From Granulosicoccus sp965214025 (GTDB taxonomy: Bacteria; Pseudomonadota; Gammaproteobacteria; Granulosicoccales; Granulosicoccaceae): DNA of 64,000 bases. The stretch lies in NCBI GenBank assembly GCA_965214025.1, contig CBDCAW010000091.1:10519-74518 (forward strand), written 5' to 3'. The notes beneath the pieces are model-generated. The model had not been told where the DNA came from. It did not search any database and saw only the letters and a list, made by a program, of their open reading frames with translations. The position numbers and the translations under genes were made by a program. Positions 56,475-64,000 of the stretch are shown here, piece by piece; within the stretch, counting starts at the first letter, position 1, and the number at the start of each line of letters is the position of its first letter.

Positions 56475-57230
56475 CTACCAGTCGCTGGAGATGCCGTTGT
56501 TTCGTTGCCAGTGGCGTGCAGCCTGCTCGTCGAGGGTGAGTTCCCCATCGTCGCTGAACGCGAAGACGGTGTGCGGTCCCTTGAAGAAGCCTTCGAACAG
56601 TGTGGCAGCCTGGGTACGCAGAGTATCGGCGTCTTCCTGACGACCGTCGCGTTCGAAGGCCTTGACCAGTGACGTGTAGGCGACTGGTGTCGCGACCAGC
56701 AGATCAAGCGCCTCGGCCCGCTCTTCGTCACTATAGCTCGCGTAGGTGGGTTCGACATCGCCGAACGCCAGAACCAGCCGCTTGCCGGCCGCCAGGGCAC
56801 CCGCCACCGGTAGCTCGTCATTCGATGCCAGTTCCCAGAGCATGATGAAACAGGCGGCCACGCCGACGCCGATATCGCCGGTATCGAAACCTGCGCTGGC
56901 AAGCTCGGACTCGAACTCGTCGCGAGCCTCGTTGAACCCGGCTGCCAGACTGGCAGCTCGGGTGTCGTCCTCCCCGATCAACTGCTCAGCCATCCAGGTG
57001 GCCGTCTTGCCTCGCGCCGAATCAGATGCCGGCAGGCCTGCGGAGATCTTGCCGTCGGCATCCTGGATCGATGCGTCGACGTCATCGTCAGTGCTGTTGC
57101 CGATCATGGCGGCCAGGTTGCCCATGTCAGGCAGATCGCCGGATGCGATTTCCGCCCGTGCGACCGGGGCGGCCGCCAGCCAGGTCGCGCTCAGCGCGAT
57201 CAGGATGCGACGTGTGAGGCGTGTGCTCAT
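56475..57230 (-). CDS. Exported protein of unknown function
   Basis: 251 residues from ATG 57230, with a signal peptide (RRILIALSATWLAAAPVARAE). The mature part is acidic and helical, with a hydrophobic segment VGVAACFIMLWELASN in the middle and a C-terminal FEGFFKGPHTVFAFSDDGELTLD. It faces sctT with 21 bases between stops. No family recognised with confidence. Confidence 0.75.
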   Translation of the reverse strand: MSTRLTRRILIALSATWLAAAPVARAEIASGDLPDMGNLAAMIGNSTDDDVDASIQDADGKISAGLPASDSARGKTATWMAEQLIGEDDTRAASLAAGFNEARDEFESELASAGFDTGDIGVGVAACFIMLWELASNDELPVAGALAAGKRLVLAFGDVEPTYASYSDEERAEALDLLVATPVAYTSLVKAFERDGRQEDADTLRTQAATLFEGFFKGPHTVFAFSDDGELTLDEQAARHWQRNNGISSDW

Positions 57231-57529
57231 GGATGACGCTACCGATTCAGGATCATTCATGCGTTATACGTCGGCTCGACGCCACTTGCCAGGCAAACGA
57301 TCACGCATCGGCTCGAGGTTGCTGGAGCGTCACGCCGGCCGGCTCCTGACGGTGTTTTTACGTCTTGTCCCTGATCCGTCTGCCCGCTACGGTCTGGGGT
57401 CGAGTCGAACGAGCAGTCCATCGAACGCCTGTTGCCGAGAACCACGTGCTGGTATCGTCGTCGGGCTGATCACCGGAATGGACCGTTGCCGTACAAGGAT
57501 CGGCCACCTGTTGTTGATGGAGTGAATGG

Positions 57530-58597
57530 ATGAAGTCTGATCTGAACCCCCGGCGAAGTTCGCGATTCGATGTCGCGGTGCTGCTCGCTCTGCTTGCAGG
57601 GTGTTCCACGACGTCAGATCGGCGCGACGACGAGCCGTTATCCACGGAGCATGTCGAGTCTGTCGCCGATGATCTGGTCGAGGCAGCCGGCCAGATCGCT
57701 GCGTTGAAGCCGGCGGAGACAACCTTGCAGTTCGAGCGGCAGTCCGATGGCGACAACCCGTTCAGTCAGGCGCTGAGTCGATCGCTGAGTGAGGCAGGCT
57801 ACGGCATTCAACTGGTCGCCGAGCCGGTTGGCGAGTATCTGGTTGGCCATCGCGTCAGCCACAGCCTGTATTCCGATGCTGGCTCGGCCTACCGATTCGA
57901 ACTGAGCATCGGTGGCATCAGCCTGCGGCGTGATTACCGACAGGGGAGCGGTGGTACCGTCGAACCTGTCACTGCGGTCTTCGTCAAGGGCGTGCCGGAC
58001 CTGCCTGGTGAACCCGCGGCAGACGCCCGAGAATCATCGCTGGCTGACGCGGACGTGACGACGGCAGACACCTCGGCGGTGCCGGAGACGCGCGAGGCAT
58101 CGTCCGAAACGGCAAGCGCTGTCAACGCCACCGGGTTGAACGCACTGCAGGAGGAGGGCGAGCGATCGCCACCGACGTTGCGCAGCGCCGCCCTGCAGAG
58201 CAGTGAGGTGCCGGCCGAGCTCGGCAACGTGATCGAACTCGGCCGATCCAACTACAGCGAGATCGTCGAGGGATTGATCGACGTGGAGCAGCAGACCATC
58301 GATTTTCGTCTCGGCTCGTCGTTGCTGGACAATACCGATGTCGCCATGATCGACACGGTGATCGAGCAGTTCGACGCGGCCAGCGACGTCATCTCGATCA
58401 TCGGCTGTTCACTTGGTCCCGGTGGTCAGAACCAGTCGCTGGCCACGACCCGTGCCAGTCGTGTGAAGCAAGCCTTCCTGGCTGCGGGTGTGCCCGGTGA
58501 ACGGCTGTTGGCCGAAGCATGCTGGGCGGACCGCATGGTCACGCGCGAGCTTCCCGATCGCGGGGTGGTGATGACGCTGAAGCGTGAAGAGATCTGA
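57530..58597 (+). CDS. OmpA-like lipoprotein next to the T3SS
   Basis: 355 residues. The lipobox is LLALLAGCSTT. The N-terminal domain (50-150) is of unknown type, a Ser/Ala/Glu-rich linker follows (160-230), and the C-terminus (250-355) looks OmpA-like: IDFRLGSSLLDNTDVAMIDTVIEQF, IIGCSLGPGGQNQSLATTRASRVKQAFLAAGVPGERLLAEACW. It probably binds peptidoglycan from the outer membrane. It could assist the missing secretin, but that is a guess. Confidence 0.75.
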   Translation: MKSDLNPRRSSRFDVAVLLALLAGCSTTSDRRDDEPLSTEHVESVADDLVEAAGQIAALKPAETTLQFERQSDGDNPFSQALSRSLSEAGYGIQLVAEPVGEYLVGHRVSHSLYSDAGSAYRFELSIGGISLRRDYRQGSGGTVEPVTAVFVKGVPDLPGEPAADARESSLADADVTTADTSAVPETREASSETASAVNATGLNALQEEGERSPPTLRSAALQSSEVPAELGNVIELGRSNYSEIVEGLIDVEQQTIDFRLGSSLLDNTDVAMIDTVIEQFDAASDVISIIGCSLGPGGQNQSLATTRASRVKQAFLAAGVPGERLLAEACWADRMVTRELPDRGVVMTLKREEI

Positions 58598-58655
58598 GTC
58601 GACCGGTGCAGTGCCGGGCTGTTAGGCTTCGGCCAGGCGTCAATGGACAGGCACG

Positions 58656-59774
58656 ATGAAGCTTGCAGGATGGTTCGCGCCGTTGGTGCGCTGGAAGCGT
58701 TCGACACGCAAGCAACCGGCACGCGTCGAGCCGGCAGGCAGTGAGCCTGATCCGCCGCCGCGCCCCATACCGGCGCGCCCGGATCTGATCCTCACGCCGT
58801 TTCTGGCATCCAGCGACATGCCTGTGTCGTTTGTCGATCCAGGCGCCGCCGATCAGCCGCTGATCCATGTCAATGACGCCTTCTGCCAGTTGACCGGGTA
58901 CGCTCGAGACGACTGCGTCGGGCACAACTGCCGTTTCCTGCAGGGCCGGCTGACGCGGCGCTCGGAGGCAGACACGATTCGGCAGGGTATCGACGCCGAG
59001 CGCTATTTGATCACGCGGCTGCTGAACTACCGATGCAACGGAGAGCTGTTCGACAACGTGGTGCAGATCGGCCAGTTGCGCGATACACGGGGCGCTGTTC
59101 GCTATCTGTTCGGTCTGCAGTGGGACGTGACCGAAACGCTCAAGCGGCTCGATGCCAACGCCGAGATCGATCTGGTGGATCGGACACTGTCTCCACCGCT
59201 GCGCATGCTCGAGCGCTTGGCCAATCACCTGGTGCGTCGCTCGACCGCCATCGGGGAAGGCGCTGCGGGCGTGCCGCTGGTGGAGCGGCTGGTCGCCATG
59301 AGTCGCCCCTATCAGTTCCCGACGCCCGATCTGCGTCCGGACCGAGCGGTGCTGAGCGAACTGCTCGGCTACCTGTTGCGCCCGCACGCCGCGACGACGC
59401 GCCAATCACCGCGGCTCAATGGCGCGCAGGGCTCCTTCGACTACGATGTGGTCGGTTGCCTTGCCCTGTGGTTGCACGAGCTGGCGGTTGCCGCCAGCGC
59501 TTCTGGTGGCCTGTCTGACCGTGGTGGGGGCGTGACACTCTCCTGGGGTTTTCCGCGAGAGCGCGGCCGCCCGATGATCGCCTTTCACTGGCTGGAAAAC
59601 ACCGTGGCCGGCCCACCGGACTCGCACAGGATCTACCCGTTCGCCGTCAGCAACCGGATCGGTGGCAACGGCGCGCAGCTGGTCCGTGAGGTCGTGCAGT
59701 TCGCTGGCGGTCGCGCCTTGATCCGGTCGCATGCGAACACACTGGAAGCAACGCTTGTGTTGCCGAATCTGTAG
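58656..59774 (+). CDS. LOV blue-light photoreceptor with degenerate HWE-kinase domain
   Basis: 372 residues. A PAS/LOV domain spans about 45-165. G89-H-N-C92-R-F-L-Q96 is the canonical flavin-adduct motif (GxNCRFLQ), with N124, N134 and Q155 as the expected FMN contacts (LLNYR, FDN, GLQWDVT). Residues 170-372 look like an HWE-type kinase (ALWLHELAVAA, FHWLENTVAGPP). However, the phospho-acceptor block reads DRTLSPPLRMLERL with no His, and the N-box Asn is missing. It is probably a light-controlled pseudokinase acting by protein contact. Confidence 0.88.
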   Translation: MKLAGWFAPLVRWKRSTRKQPARVEPAGSEPDPPPRPIPARPDLILTPFLASSDMPVSFVDPGAADQPLIHVNDAFCQLTGYARDDCVGHNCRFLQGRLTRRSEADTIRQGIDAERYLITRLLNYRCNGELFDNVVQIGQLRDTRGAVRYLFGLQWDVTETLKRLDANAEIDLVDRTLSPPLRMLERLANHLVRRSTAIGEGAAGVPLVERLVAMSRPYQFPTPDLRPDRAVLSELLGYLLRPHAATTRQSPRLNGAQGSFDYDVVGCLALWLHELAVAASASGGLSDRGGGVTLSWGFPRERGRPMIAFHWLENTVAGPPDSHRIYPFAVSNRIGGNGAQLVREVVQFAGGRALIRSHANTLEATLVLPNL

Positions 59775-59802
59775 CGGACGTCTGCTCCGATCAGCCGATG
59801 CG

Positions 59803-60471
59803 CTACTTGAACGGGTCTCCGAGCGGGTTCGCGAATGGGTTGCCGCGCAGATTGGCCAGGCTGCTGCCACCCTGTTCGAGACTGGCGAGAAAGGCATCCA
59901 CGACGGGTTCCGGGTCGCTGCCGGCATGCCATTGTTCTGCCAGCGTGCGCATGGCCGTGCGCGACTGACTCGACAGCGATCCGCTCAACGGATCTTCCAC
60001 GTCGGCCATCAGCTTGGCGCGGTACATGGCCTGCGCCTGTGGATTGGTCGATACGAGCCGCAGCAGGCAGGTGGCGACATCGACGAACGCGCCCCGGGTC
60101 AGCGGCGGCAATCCCGACGGCTGTGCATACCAGGCACAGAGAAACTCGATGGGTCCTAGCGAGCGGGTCTGACCGAATGCAGTGTCGGTGATGGTCGAGG
60201 TCGAACCCCAGGCGCTCATCTTGCCGCTGGGCAAGCGCCCGGTGGCCAGTGCGTGGACGAACGTCTCGGTCACCAGGTGCTTGGACTGGTCATCGCCATT
60301 GCGCTCCACGTTGTAGAGAATCTGCAGGAAGGCAGGATACAGACTGCCGCCAAGTCCGTCACAAAGCCGATCCATCAGGCGGATGCGGTCTTCGAGTGAT
60401 GAGAACTCGGCGAACCCATCCACCAGCAGCTGGGCCGCATCATGCCACTGCGGATGATCAGACAGCTTCAT
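59803..60471 (-). CDS. Protein of unknown function
   Basis: 222 residues, helical, no signal peptide or membrane segment. The C-terminus is Asn/Pro-rich (LRGNPFANPLGDPFK). It converges on the LOV gene (28-base gap) and starts 21 bases after the small gene upstream, so the two form an operon. No family recognised; adjacency to the T3SS makes it a candidate chaperone or effector. Confidence 0.7.
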   Translation of the reverse strand: MKLSDHPQWHDAAQLLVDGFAEFSSLEDRIRLMDRLCDGLGGSLYPAFLQILYNVERNGDDQSKHLVTETFVHALATGRLPSGKMSAWGSTSTITDTAFGQTRSLGPIEFLCAWYAQPSGLPPLTRGAFVDVATCLLRLVSTNPQAQAMYRAKLMADVEDPLSGSLSSQSRTAMRTLAEQWHAGSDPEPVVDAFLASLEQGGSSLANLRGNPFANPLGDPFK

Positions 60472-60492
60472 GGCCGCCCGATGGCGGCGCGC

Positions 60493-60735
60493 TCAGGCGC
60501 CGGGGCTACCGATCTTGTCCAGAATGGCATTGGCGAGACTGTCGATATCCGGATACCCGGTTGACCGATCGGACATCGTGATGGGCGTCGACCCGGTATC
60601 GCCTGCCGAGAACCAGCTGATACGCATGGCTGAATCCGGCCCATGATCCGCTGTTGCACGCGAATTCCAGCCCGACCCCGTCAGCGATGAGATCGCCGGC
60701 GAATACCCTGGGTTGTTACTACCGTTGGTGGACAC
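60493..60735 (-). CDS. Small protein of unknown function
   Basis: 80 residues from GTG 60735 (STNGSNNPGYSPAISSLTGSGWNSRATADHG, then MRISWFSAGDTGSTPITMSDRSTGYPDIDSLANAILDKIG). Ser/Gly/Asn-rich, polar N-terminus, as in many secreted T3SS proteins. An upstream start at 60945 is less likely because that stretch has no coding character. No homology recognised. Confidence 0.5.
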   Translation of the reverse strand: MSTNGSNNPGYSPAISSLTGSGWNSRATADHGPDSAMRISWFSAGDTGSTPITMSDRSTGYPDIDSLANAILDKIGSPGA

Positions 60736-60961
60736 GTCAATTCTCGTTGCCGATTCCGTTGATCGTGAAGGCCAGTGCCACAGGCAAGGACTGCCAGACC
60801 CGCCAGACCCGCCATGCCGGCCGATCGGGCTGTCGCTGAGCGGTCGGGCAGGTTGCCCTGTTTCGTACGCTCTGGACGTACAATAGCGAGGGCACGGCAG
60901 CGGTGCAATACGTAGAAACCACACTGCCCGGCCCATGCCGATCAACGGGGAAATGCGCGCG

Positions 60962-61576
60962 ATGTCTGACGATCTGGTGTTTTATACGAACCCGATGTCC
61001 CGCGGCCGCATCGTGCGCTGGATGCTGGAGGAAACGGCGGCGCCCTATGGCACCGAGGTGGTCGACTACGGCGAGCCGATGAAGTCCGCCGGGTTCCGTA
61101 CCATCAATCCAATGGGCAAGGTGCCGGCACTCGTGCATCACGGCCACATCGTCACCGAATGCGCCGCGATCTGTGCTTATCTTGCCGATACGTTTCCCGA
61201 TGCCGGGCTGGCACCACCGTTGGCAGATCGGGCTGCCTATTACCGCTGGCTGTTCTTTACAGCCGGCCCGTTCGAGGCGGCCGTGACCAACGAATCGCTC
61301 GGTGTCTCGCCGCCGGAGGAGCGCCAGTCCATGATCGGCTACGGGTCCCTCCCGCAGGTGCTCGATGCGCTGGAGGCGGCGGTCGCGGGAAACGACTTTC
61401 TGGCCGGCGACCGGTTCAGTGCCGCTGACGTGTACGTGGGCTCGCAGATCGGATTCGGCTTGCAGTTCGGGTCGATCGAGAAGCGCGCCGGATTCGAGGC
61501 CTACTGGGCACGCGTGTCCGATCGTGATGCCTGGCGGCGTGCACAGGAGCTCGACAACGCGCTGTTGGGTAAATAG
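60962..61576 (+). CDS. Glutathione S-transferase family protein
   Basis: 204 residues from MSDDLVFYTNPMSRGRIVRWMLEE. The Ser/Arg pair near residue 14, NPMGKVPALVHHGHIVTECAAICAYLAD with cis-Pro and glutathione-binding E-C, and FSAADVYVGSQIGFGLQF are GST marks. ATG 60935 is an alternative start. It stands alone between unrelated genes. Confidence 0.88.
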   Translation: MSDDLVFYTNPMSRGRIVRWMLEETAAPYGTEVVDYGEPMKSAGFRTINPMGKVPALVHHGHIVTECAAICAYLADTFPDAGLAPPLADRAAYYRWLFFTAGPFEAAVTNESLGVSPPEERQSMIGYGSLPQVLDALEAAVAGNDFLAGDRFSAADVYVGSQIGFGLQFGSIEKRAGFEAYWARVSDRDAWRRAQELDNALLGK

Positions 61577-61691
61577 TGCAGTGGCAGCAGGGGTTACTTG
61601 CCGGAAAGTCCGCGTCTGCGGGCCGATGGTAGACTCGTGTCCGATGTAACCCCGCGGGCGGGGATCGCACGTTCACTTGAGGAGAATTGCA

Positions 61692-62556
61692 ATGAGCTTG
61701 GTGAAGACACTCGGTAAGGTCGCCATGGGCGTCATGGTGGCGAAGGGCATGGGAAAGATGATGAACAACCGCCAGAGCGGATCCTCCGGCAGCGGGGGCG
61801 GTCTTGGCGGAATGCTCGGTGGTGCGCTTGGAGGCAGTGGAGGCAACCGCGGCAGCAGCGGCGGTCTGACCGACATGCTGGGCAAGATGATGGGTGGTGG
61901 CCAGTCCGGCAGCCAGTCTGGCGGCAGCGGCGGCGGTCTGGGCAGCATGCTTGGCGGCAAGAGTGGCGGCATGGGCGATCTCGGTGCACTGCTCGGCGGT
62001 CGCAGTGCGGGCGGGGCCCAGCCGTCGGGTGGCCTTGCCGGCGGTCTTGGTGGTCTGCTGGAGAGCATCGGCGGCAGCGGAAGCAAGGCTCCGGAGAACG
62101 CTCGGAACGTCGAGACCAGCCAGCCTTCCGGGGGGCAGTTTCGGCGACATGCTGAACTCGTCGTTGCGTGACGAGGTGGTGCCGGAGCCGAAGCAGGAAG
62201 ACGAGGAGCATGCCCGGTTGCTGATCACGGCCATGATCAACGCGGCCAAGAGCGATGGCGAGATCGATCAGGAAGAGCAGAAGAAGATCGTGTCGAATCT
62301 CGGCGACGACATCACCGAGGAAGAGAAACGGTACGTGCTGCACGAGATGCAGTCACCGCTCGACGTCCAGGGCTTCATCGCCAAGGTGCCGAAGGGCATG
62401 GAGCAGGAGGTCTATGTGATGTCGCTGATGGCGATCGATCTCGATCACCAGGACGAGGCGAAATATCTCGATACCCTGCGCAAGGGCTTCGACATGTCGG
62501 AGAGCCAGGCGAACACTCTGCACGAGAAGCTGGGGGTACCGACGCTCTACAACTGA
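61692..62556 (+). pseudogene. TerB/DUF533-like protein with Gly-rich N-terminus, one frameshift
   Basis: ATG 61692 follows GGAG. Residues 1-140 are extremely Gly/Ser/Met-rich (GSGGGLGGMLGGALGGSGG). After a six-G run at about 62130 the frame must drop one G, giving PSGGSFGDMLNSSLRDEVVPEP. It continues into a TerB-like helical domain (ARLLITAMINAAKSDGEIDQEEQKKIVSNL; VYVMSLMAIDLDHQDEAKYLDTLRKGF), as in YebE. About 287 residues after correction. The TerB family binds metals or membranes; its function here is unknown. Confidence 0.8.
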
Positions 62557-62906
62557 TGCCGCGTTCCGGCCATCGGCACCGCAACGGGTCGGTGGCCGCA
62601 GCCCGGCGGGGGCGGGGCACTGCCCACCCGCGCTGCCGCGGCGCGATTGCCAGTACTGCGACAGGTACTGCGACAGGTACTGCGACAGGTTACCTGGTCG
62701 CTCGATTGGCCGCATACGATCAGCCAGCCGGGTTCGTGCGGGAATCCGACCTGCACTGACGATACGCCGGCTGCGGTACGCTTCGTGGATCAGCGGCCGC
62801 TATAGAGTCTAGGTTTGCCACACGCCCGCCGCCACCCTGGTCGGCCGGACCCTGCGTTGCCATCCATCGGTTTCACCAATACTGATACCTCCGTTCATGT
62901 GCACCC
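62557..62906. other. Intergenic stretch with tandem repeat
   Basis: No gene recognised. Three exact copies of GTACTGCGACAG run from 62653 to 62688; three copies without spacers are not a CRISPR. The PqiA-like gene starts at its right edge. Confidence 0.6.
62653..62688 (+). repeat. 12-bp tandem repeat, three copies
   Basis: GTACTGCGACAG occurs three times head to tail with no mismatch. It is likely a slippage-prone minisatellite in non-coding DNA. Confidence 0.9.
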
Positions 62907-63554
62907 GTGTCATCTCAACCTGGCGTCGAGTCATCCGTGAGCGCTGCCACTGAGCTGGTCGCCTGCCCGGGCTGCGACTGGTTGCATGTGCAGACGGCAC
63001 TGGAGCCCGGTCAGCAGGCGCGCTGCGGCCGCTGCGGTCACGCGATCCGCACGCGCAAGCTGCACACCGTCGATCGAACCCTGGCGGCGGCGCTCGCCGG
63101 TGTGGTGTTGCTGCTCGTCAGTCTGACCCTGCCGTTCCTGAGCCTGTCGCGCTCGGGGCTCGAGAGTCACATCTCGGTGCTCGATACGGTGGCGGCGTTG
63201 TGGCAGAGCGACATGCGCTGGATGGGCATGATGACGCTGGCCTTCATCGTGCTGCTGCCGCTGGTGCGCCTGCTGCTGCTGCTGTGGGTGACCTGGCGGC
63301 TGCGTTGGCGTCGGCGCGTCCTGCCGTCGATGCGCACCGCGTTTCGCTGGGCCGTTCAGCTCGAGCCCTGGGCGATGGCAGACATCTTCATGGTCGGGGT
63401 GGTGGTGTCATTGGTGAAAATCGGCACCGTCGCCACGCTCAGCATCGGCCCGGCCTTCTGGTCGCTGCTCGGGCTCATCCTGATCAGCGTGCTGATCAGC
63501 CTCGTCATGTGCCGGGATACCCTGTGGCAAGCCCTGACTCCGCCGACGGACTGA
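62907..63554 (+). CDS. PqiA-family membrane protein, first unit
   Basis: 215 residues. The N-terminal zinc ribbon is CPGCDWLHVQTALEPGQQARCGRCGHAI, followed by four helices (LAAALAGVVLLLVSLTLPFLSLS and others) with WAMADIFMVGVVVSLVKIGTVA, the PqiA signature. PqiA/YebS proteins partner with MCE proteins in lipid transport between membranes. GTG start. The next gene encodes a second unit, so the usual two-unit protein is split in two. Confidence 0.85.
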   Translation: MSSQPGVESSVSAATELVACPGCDWLHVQTALEPGQQARCGRCGHAIRTRKLHTVDRTLAAALAGVVLLLVSLTLPFLSLSRSGLESHISVLDTVAALWQSDMRWMGMMTLAFIVLLPLVRLLLLLWVTWRLRWRRRVLPSMRTAFRWAVQLEPWAMADIFMVGVVVSLVKIGTVATLSIGPAFWSLLGLILISVLISLVMCRDTLWQALTPPTD

Positions 63555-64000
63555 CCGCCCGGGAGGCCGGCCTGGTGCGCTGCCGGGTGTGCGGCAGGCT
63601 CGACTCCCAGGCCATTGGCAGATGCAGCGGCTGTGGTGCACGCCTGCATGGGCGCAAGCCGTACAGTGTACAGCGGGCCTGGGCATTCCTGCTGGTCGGG
63701 CTGATGGCCTACGTGCCGGCCAATACCTGGCCGATCATGCTGACCAACTCCGTCGAGCGAGGTTCCACCAGCGATACTATCCTCAGCGGTGTGGTGGCCC
63801 TGATGGGCATGGGCAGCTACTTCGTGGCGGGCGTGGTGTTCTTCGCCAGCATCTGCATCCCGGTGACGAAGTTCCTGATCATTGCCGGTCTGGCATTGGC
63901 CATGCAGCGTGGCTGGCGGGTGTCGGCGCATACGGCCCATCGGCTGCACGGTCTGATCGAGTTCATCGGTCGCTGGTCGATGATCGACGTGTTCGTGGTC
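63524..64000 (+). CDS. PqiA-family membrane protein, second unit (runs off the window)
   Basis: The frame is open to base 64000. LVRCRVCGRLDSQAIGRCSGCGARLHGRKPYSVQRAWAFLLVGLMAYVPANTWPIMLT carries the C-x2-C zinc ribbon and PANTWPIM motif of PqiA, and FLIIAGLALA and WSMIDVFVV follow. GTG 63524 is a possible start, overlapping the first unit by 31 bases; GTG 63575 is the alternative. A downstream pqiB-like gene is expected. Confidence 0.8.
   Translation, partial: MASPDSADGLTAREAGLVRCRVCGRLDSQAIGRCSGCGARLHGRKPYSVQRAWAFLLVGLMAYVPANTWPIMLTNSVERGSTSDTILSGVVALMGMGSYFVAGVVFFASICIPVTKFLIIAGLALAMQRGWRVSAHTAHRLHGLIEFIGRWSMIDVFVV

Noticed and set aside
62653..62688. CRISPR-like array
   Set aside because: Repeats are 12 bases, contiguous, without spacers and without cas genes.

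Overview
The window reads as the chromosome of a high-GC, free-living, probably marine gammaproteobacterium. This is inferred from tripartite TRAP transport, choline-sulfatase and carnitine/betaine catabolism, a non-flagellar type III secretion system (T3SS) and, most tellingly, a sequence at 26993-27020 that closely matches the gammaproteobacterial dif site, where XerC and XerD resolve chromosome dimers. If that match is real, the replication terminus lies inside the window. No rRNA, tRNA or CRISPR array was recognised.

Layout. (1) 1-4.3 kb: the end of a serine hydrolase gene, then a dctPQM TRAP transporter whose binding-protein gene carries a frameshift. (2) 4.4-7.45 kb: a LysR regulator divergent from an exported RidA protein and a Tat-exported PLP enzyme. 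(3) 7.5-10.5 kb: an ISNCY-type transposase scrap, a Bcr/CflA-like efflux gene, and a broken MFS gene joined to a broken DUF6958-like gene. (4) 10.6-16.2 kb: a TetR-headed minus-strand operon (transglutaminase-like, alpha/beta hydrolase, two VOC proteins, GFA protein) divergent from a DHFR-like reductase and a glutathione transferase, with an 18-bp palindromic operator between them. (5) 16.5-26.5 kb: a quaternary-amine catabolic cluster: GlxA-type AraC regulator, Rieske oxygenase, two SDRs, BKACE enzyme, aldehyde dehydrogenase, carnitine 3-dehydrogenase-like enzyme, a broken flavoprotein reductase and choline-sulfatase. (6) 26.5-39.8 kb: a graveyard of mobile elements around the dif-like site. 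It holds one complete four-gene IS21-family element, remains of a second IS21, tails of an IS66 transposase, a tyrosine integrase and another transposase, a four-gene transposon with a DDE transposase plus AAA ATPase, an IS5-family copy and a broken lipoprotein gene. (7) 40.1-56.5 kb: the T3SS, with sctU and a secreted-protein candidate on the minus strand and sctV-D-(F?)-I-J-K-L-N-O-P-GNAT-kinase-regulator-Q-R-S-T on the plus strand. (8) 56.5-62.6 kb: an OmpA-like lipoprotein, a LOV blue-light receptor with a degenerate HWE-kinase half, unknown genes, a glutathione transferase and a TerB-like gene. (9) 62.9 kb to the end: a pair of PqiA-like membrane proteins, the second cut by the window edge.

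How the parts work together. The catabolic cluster probably converts choline-O-sulfate and carnitine-type compounds to usable intermediates under the AraC regulator. In the T3SS operon almost every gene overlaps the next by 1-8 bases, and a FixL/FixJ-like two-component pair and a GNAT acetyltransferase sit between sctP and sctQ, so signalling is translated with the machine. The LOV receptor two genes downstream suggests light input. No secretin (sctC), gatekeeper (sctW) or obvious pore-forming translocon is present, so the rest must lie elsewhere.

Caution on quality. Several otherwise intact genes (dctP, sctU, sctJ, the 40.1-kb secreted-protein gene, the TerB-like gene) are each broken by a single extra base, usually in a homopolymer. 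This pattern suits assembly error better than gene decay. Those genes are annotated across the break.
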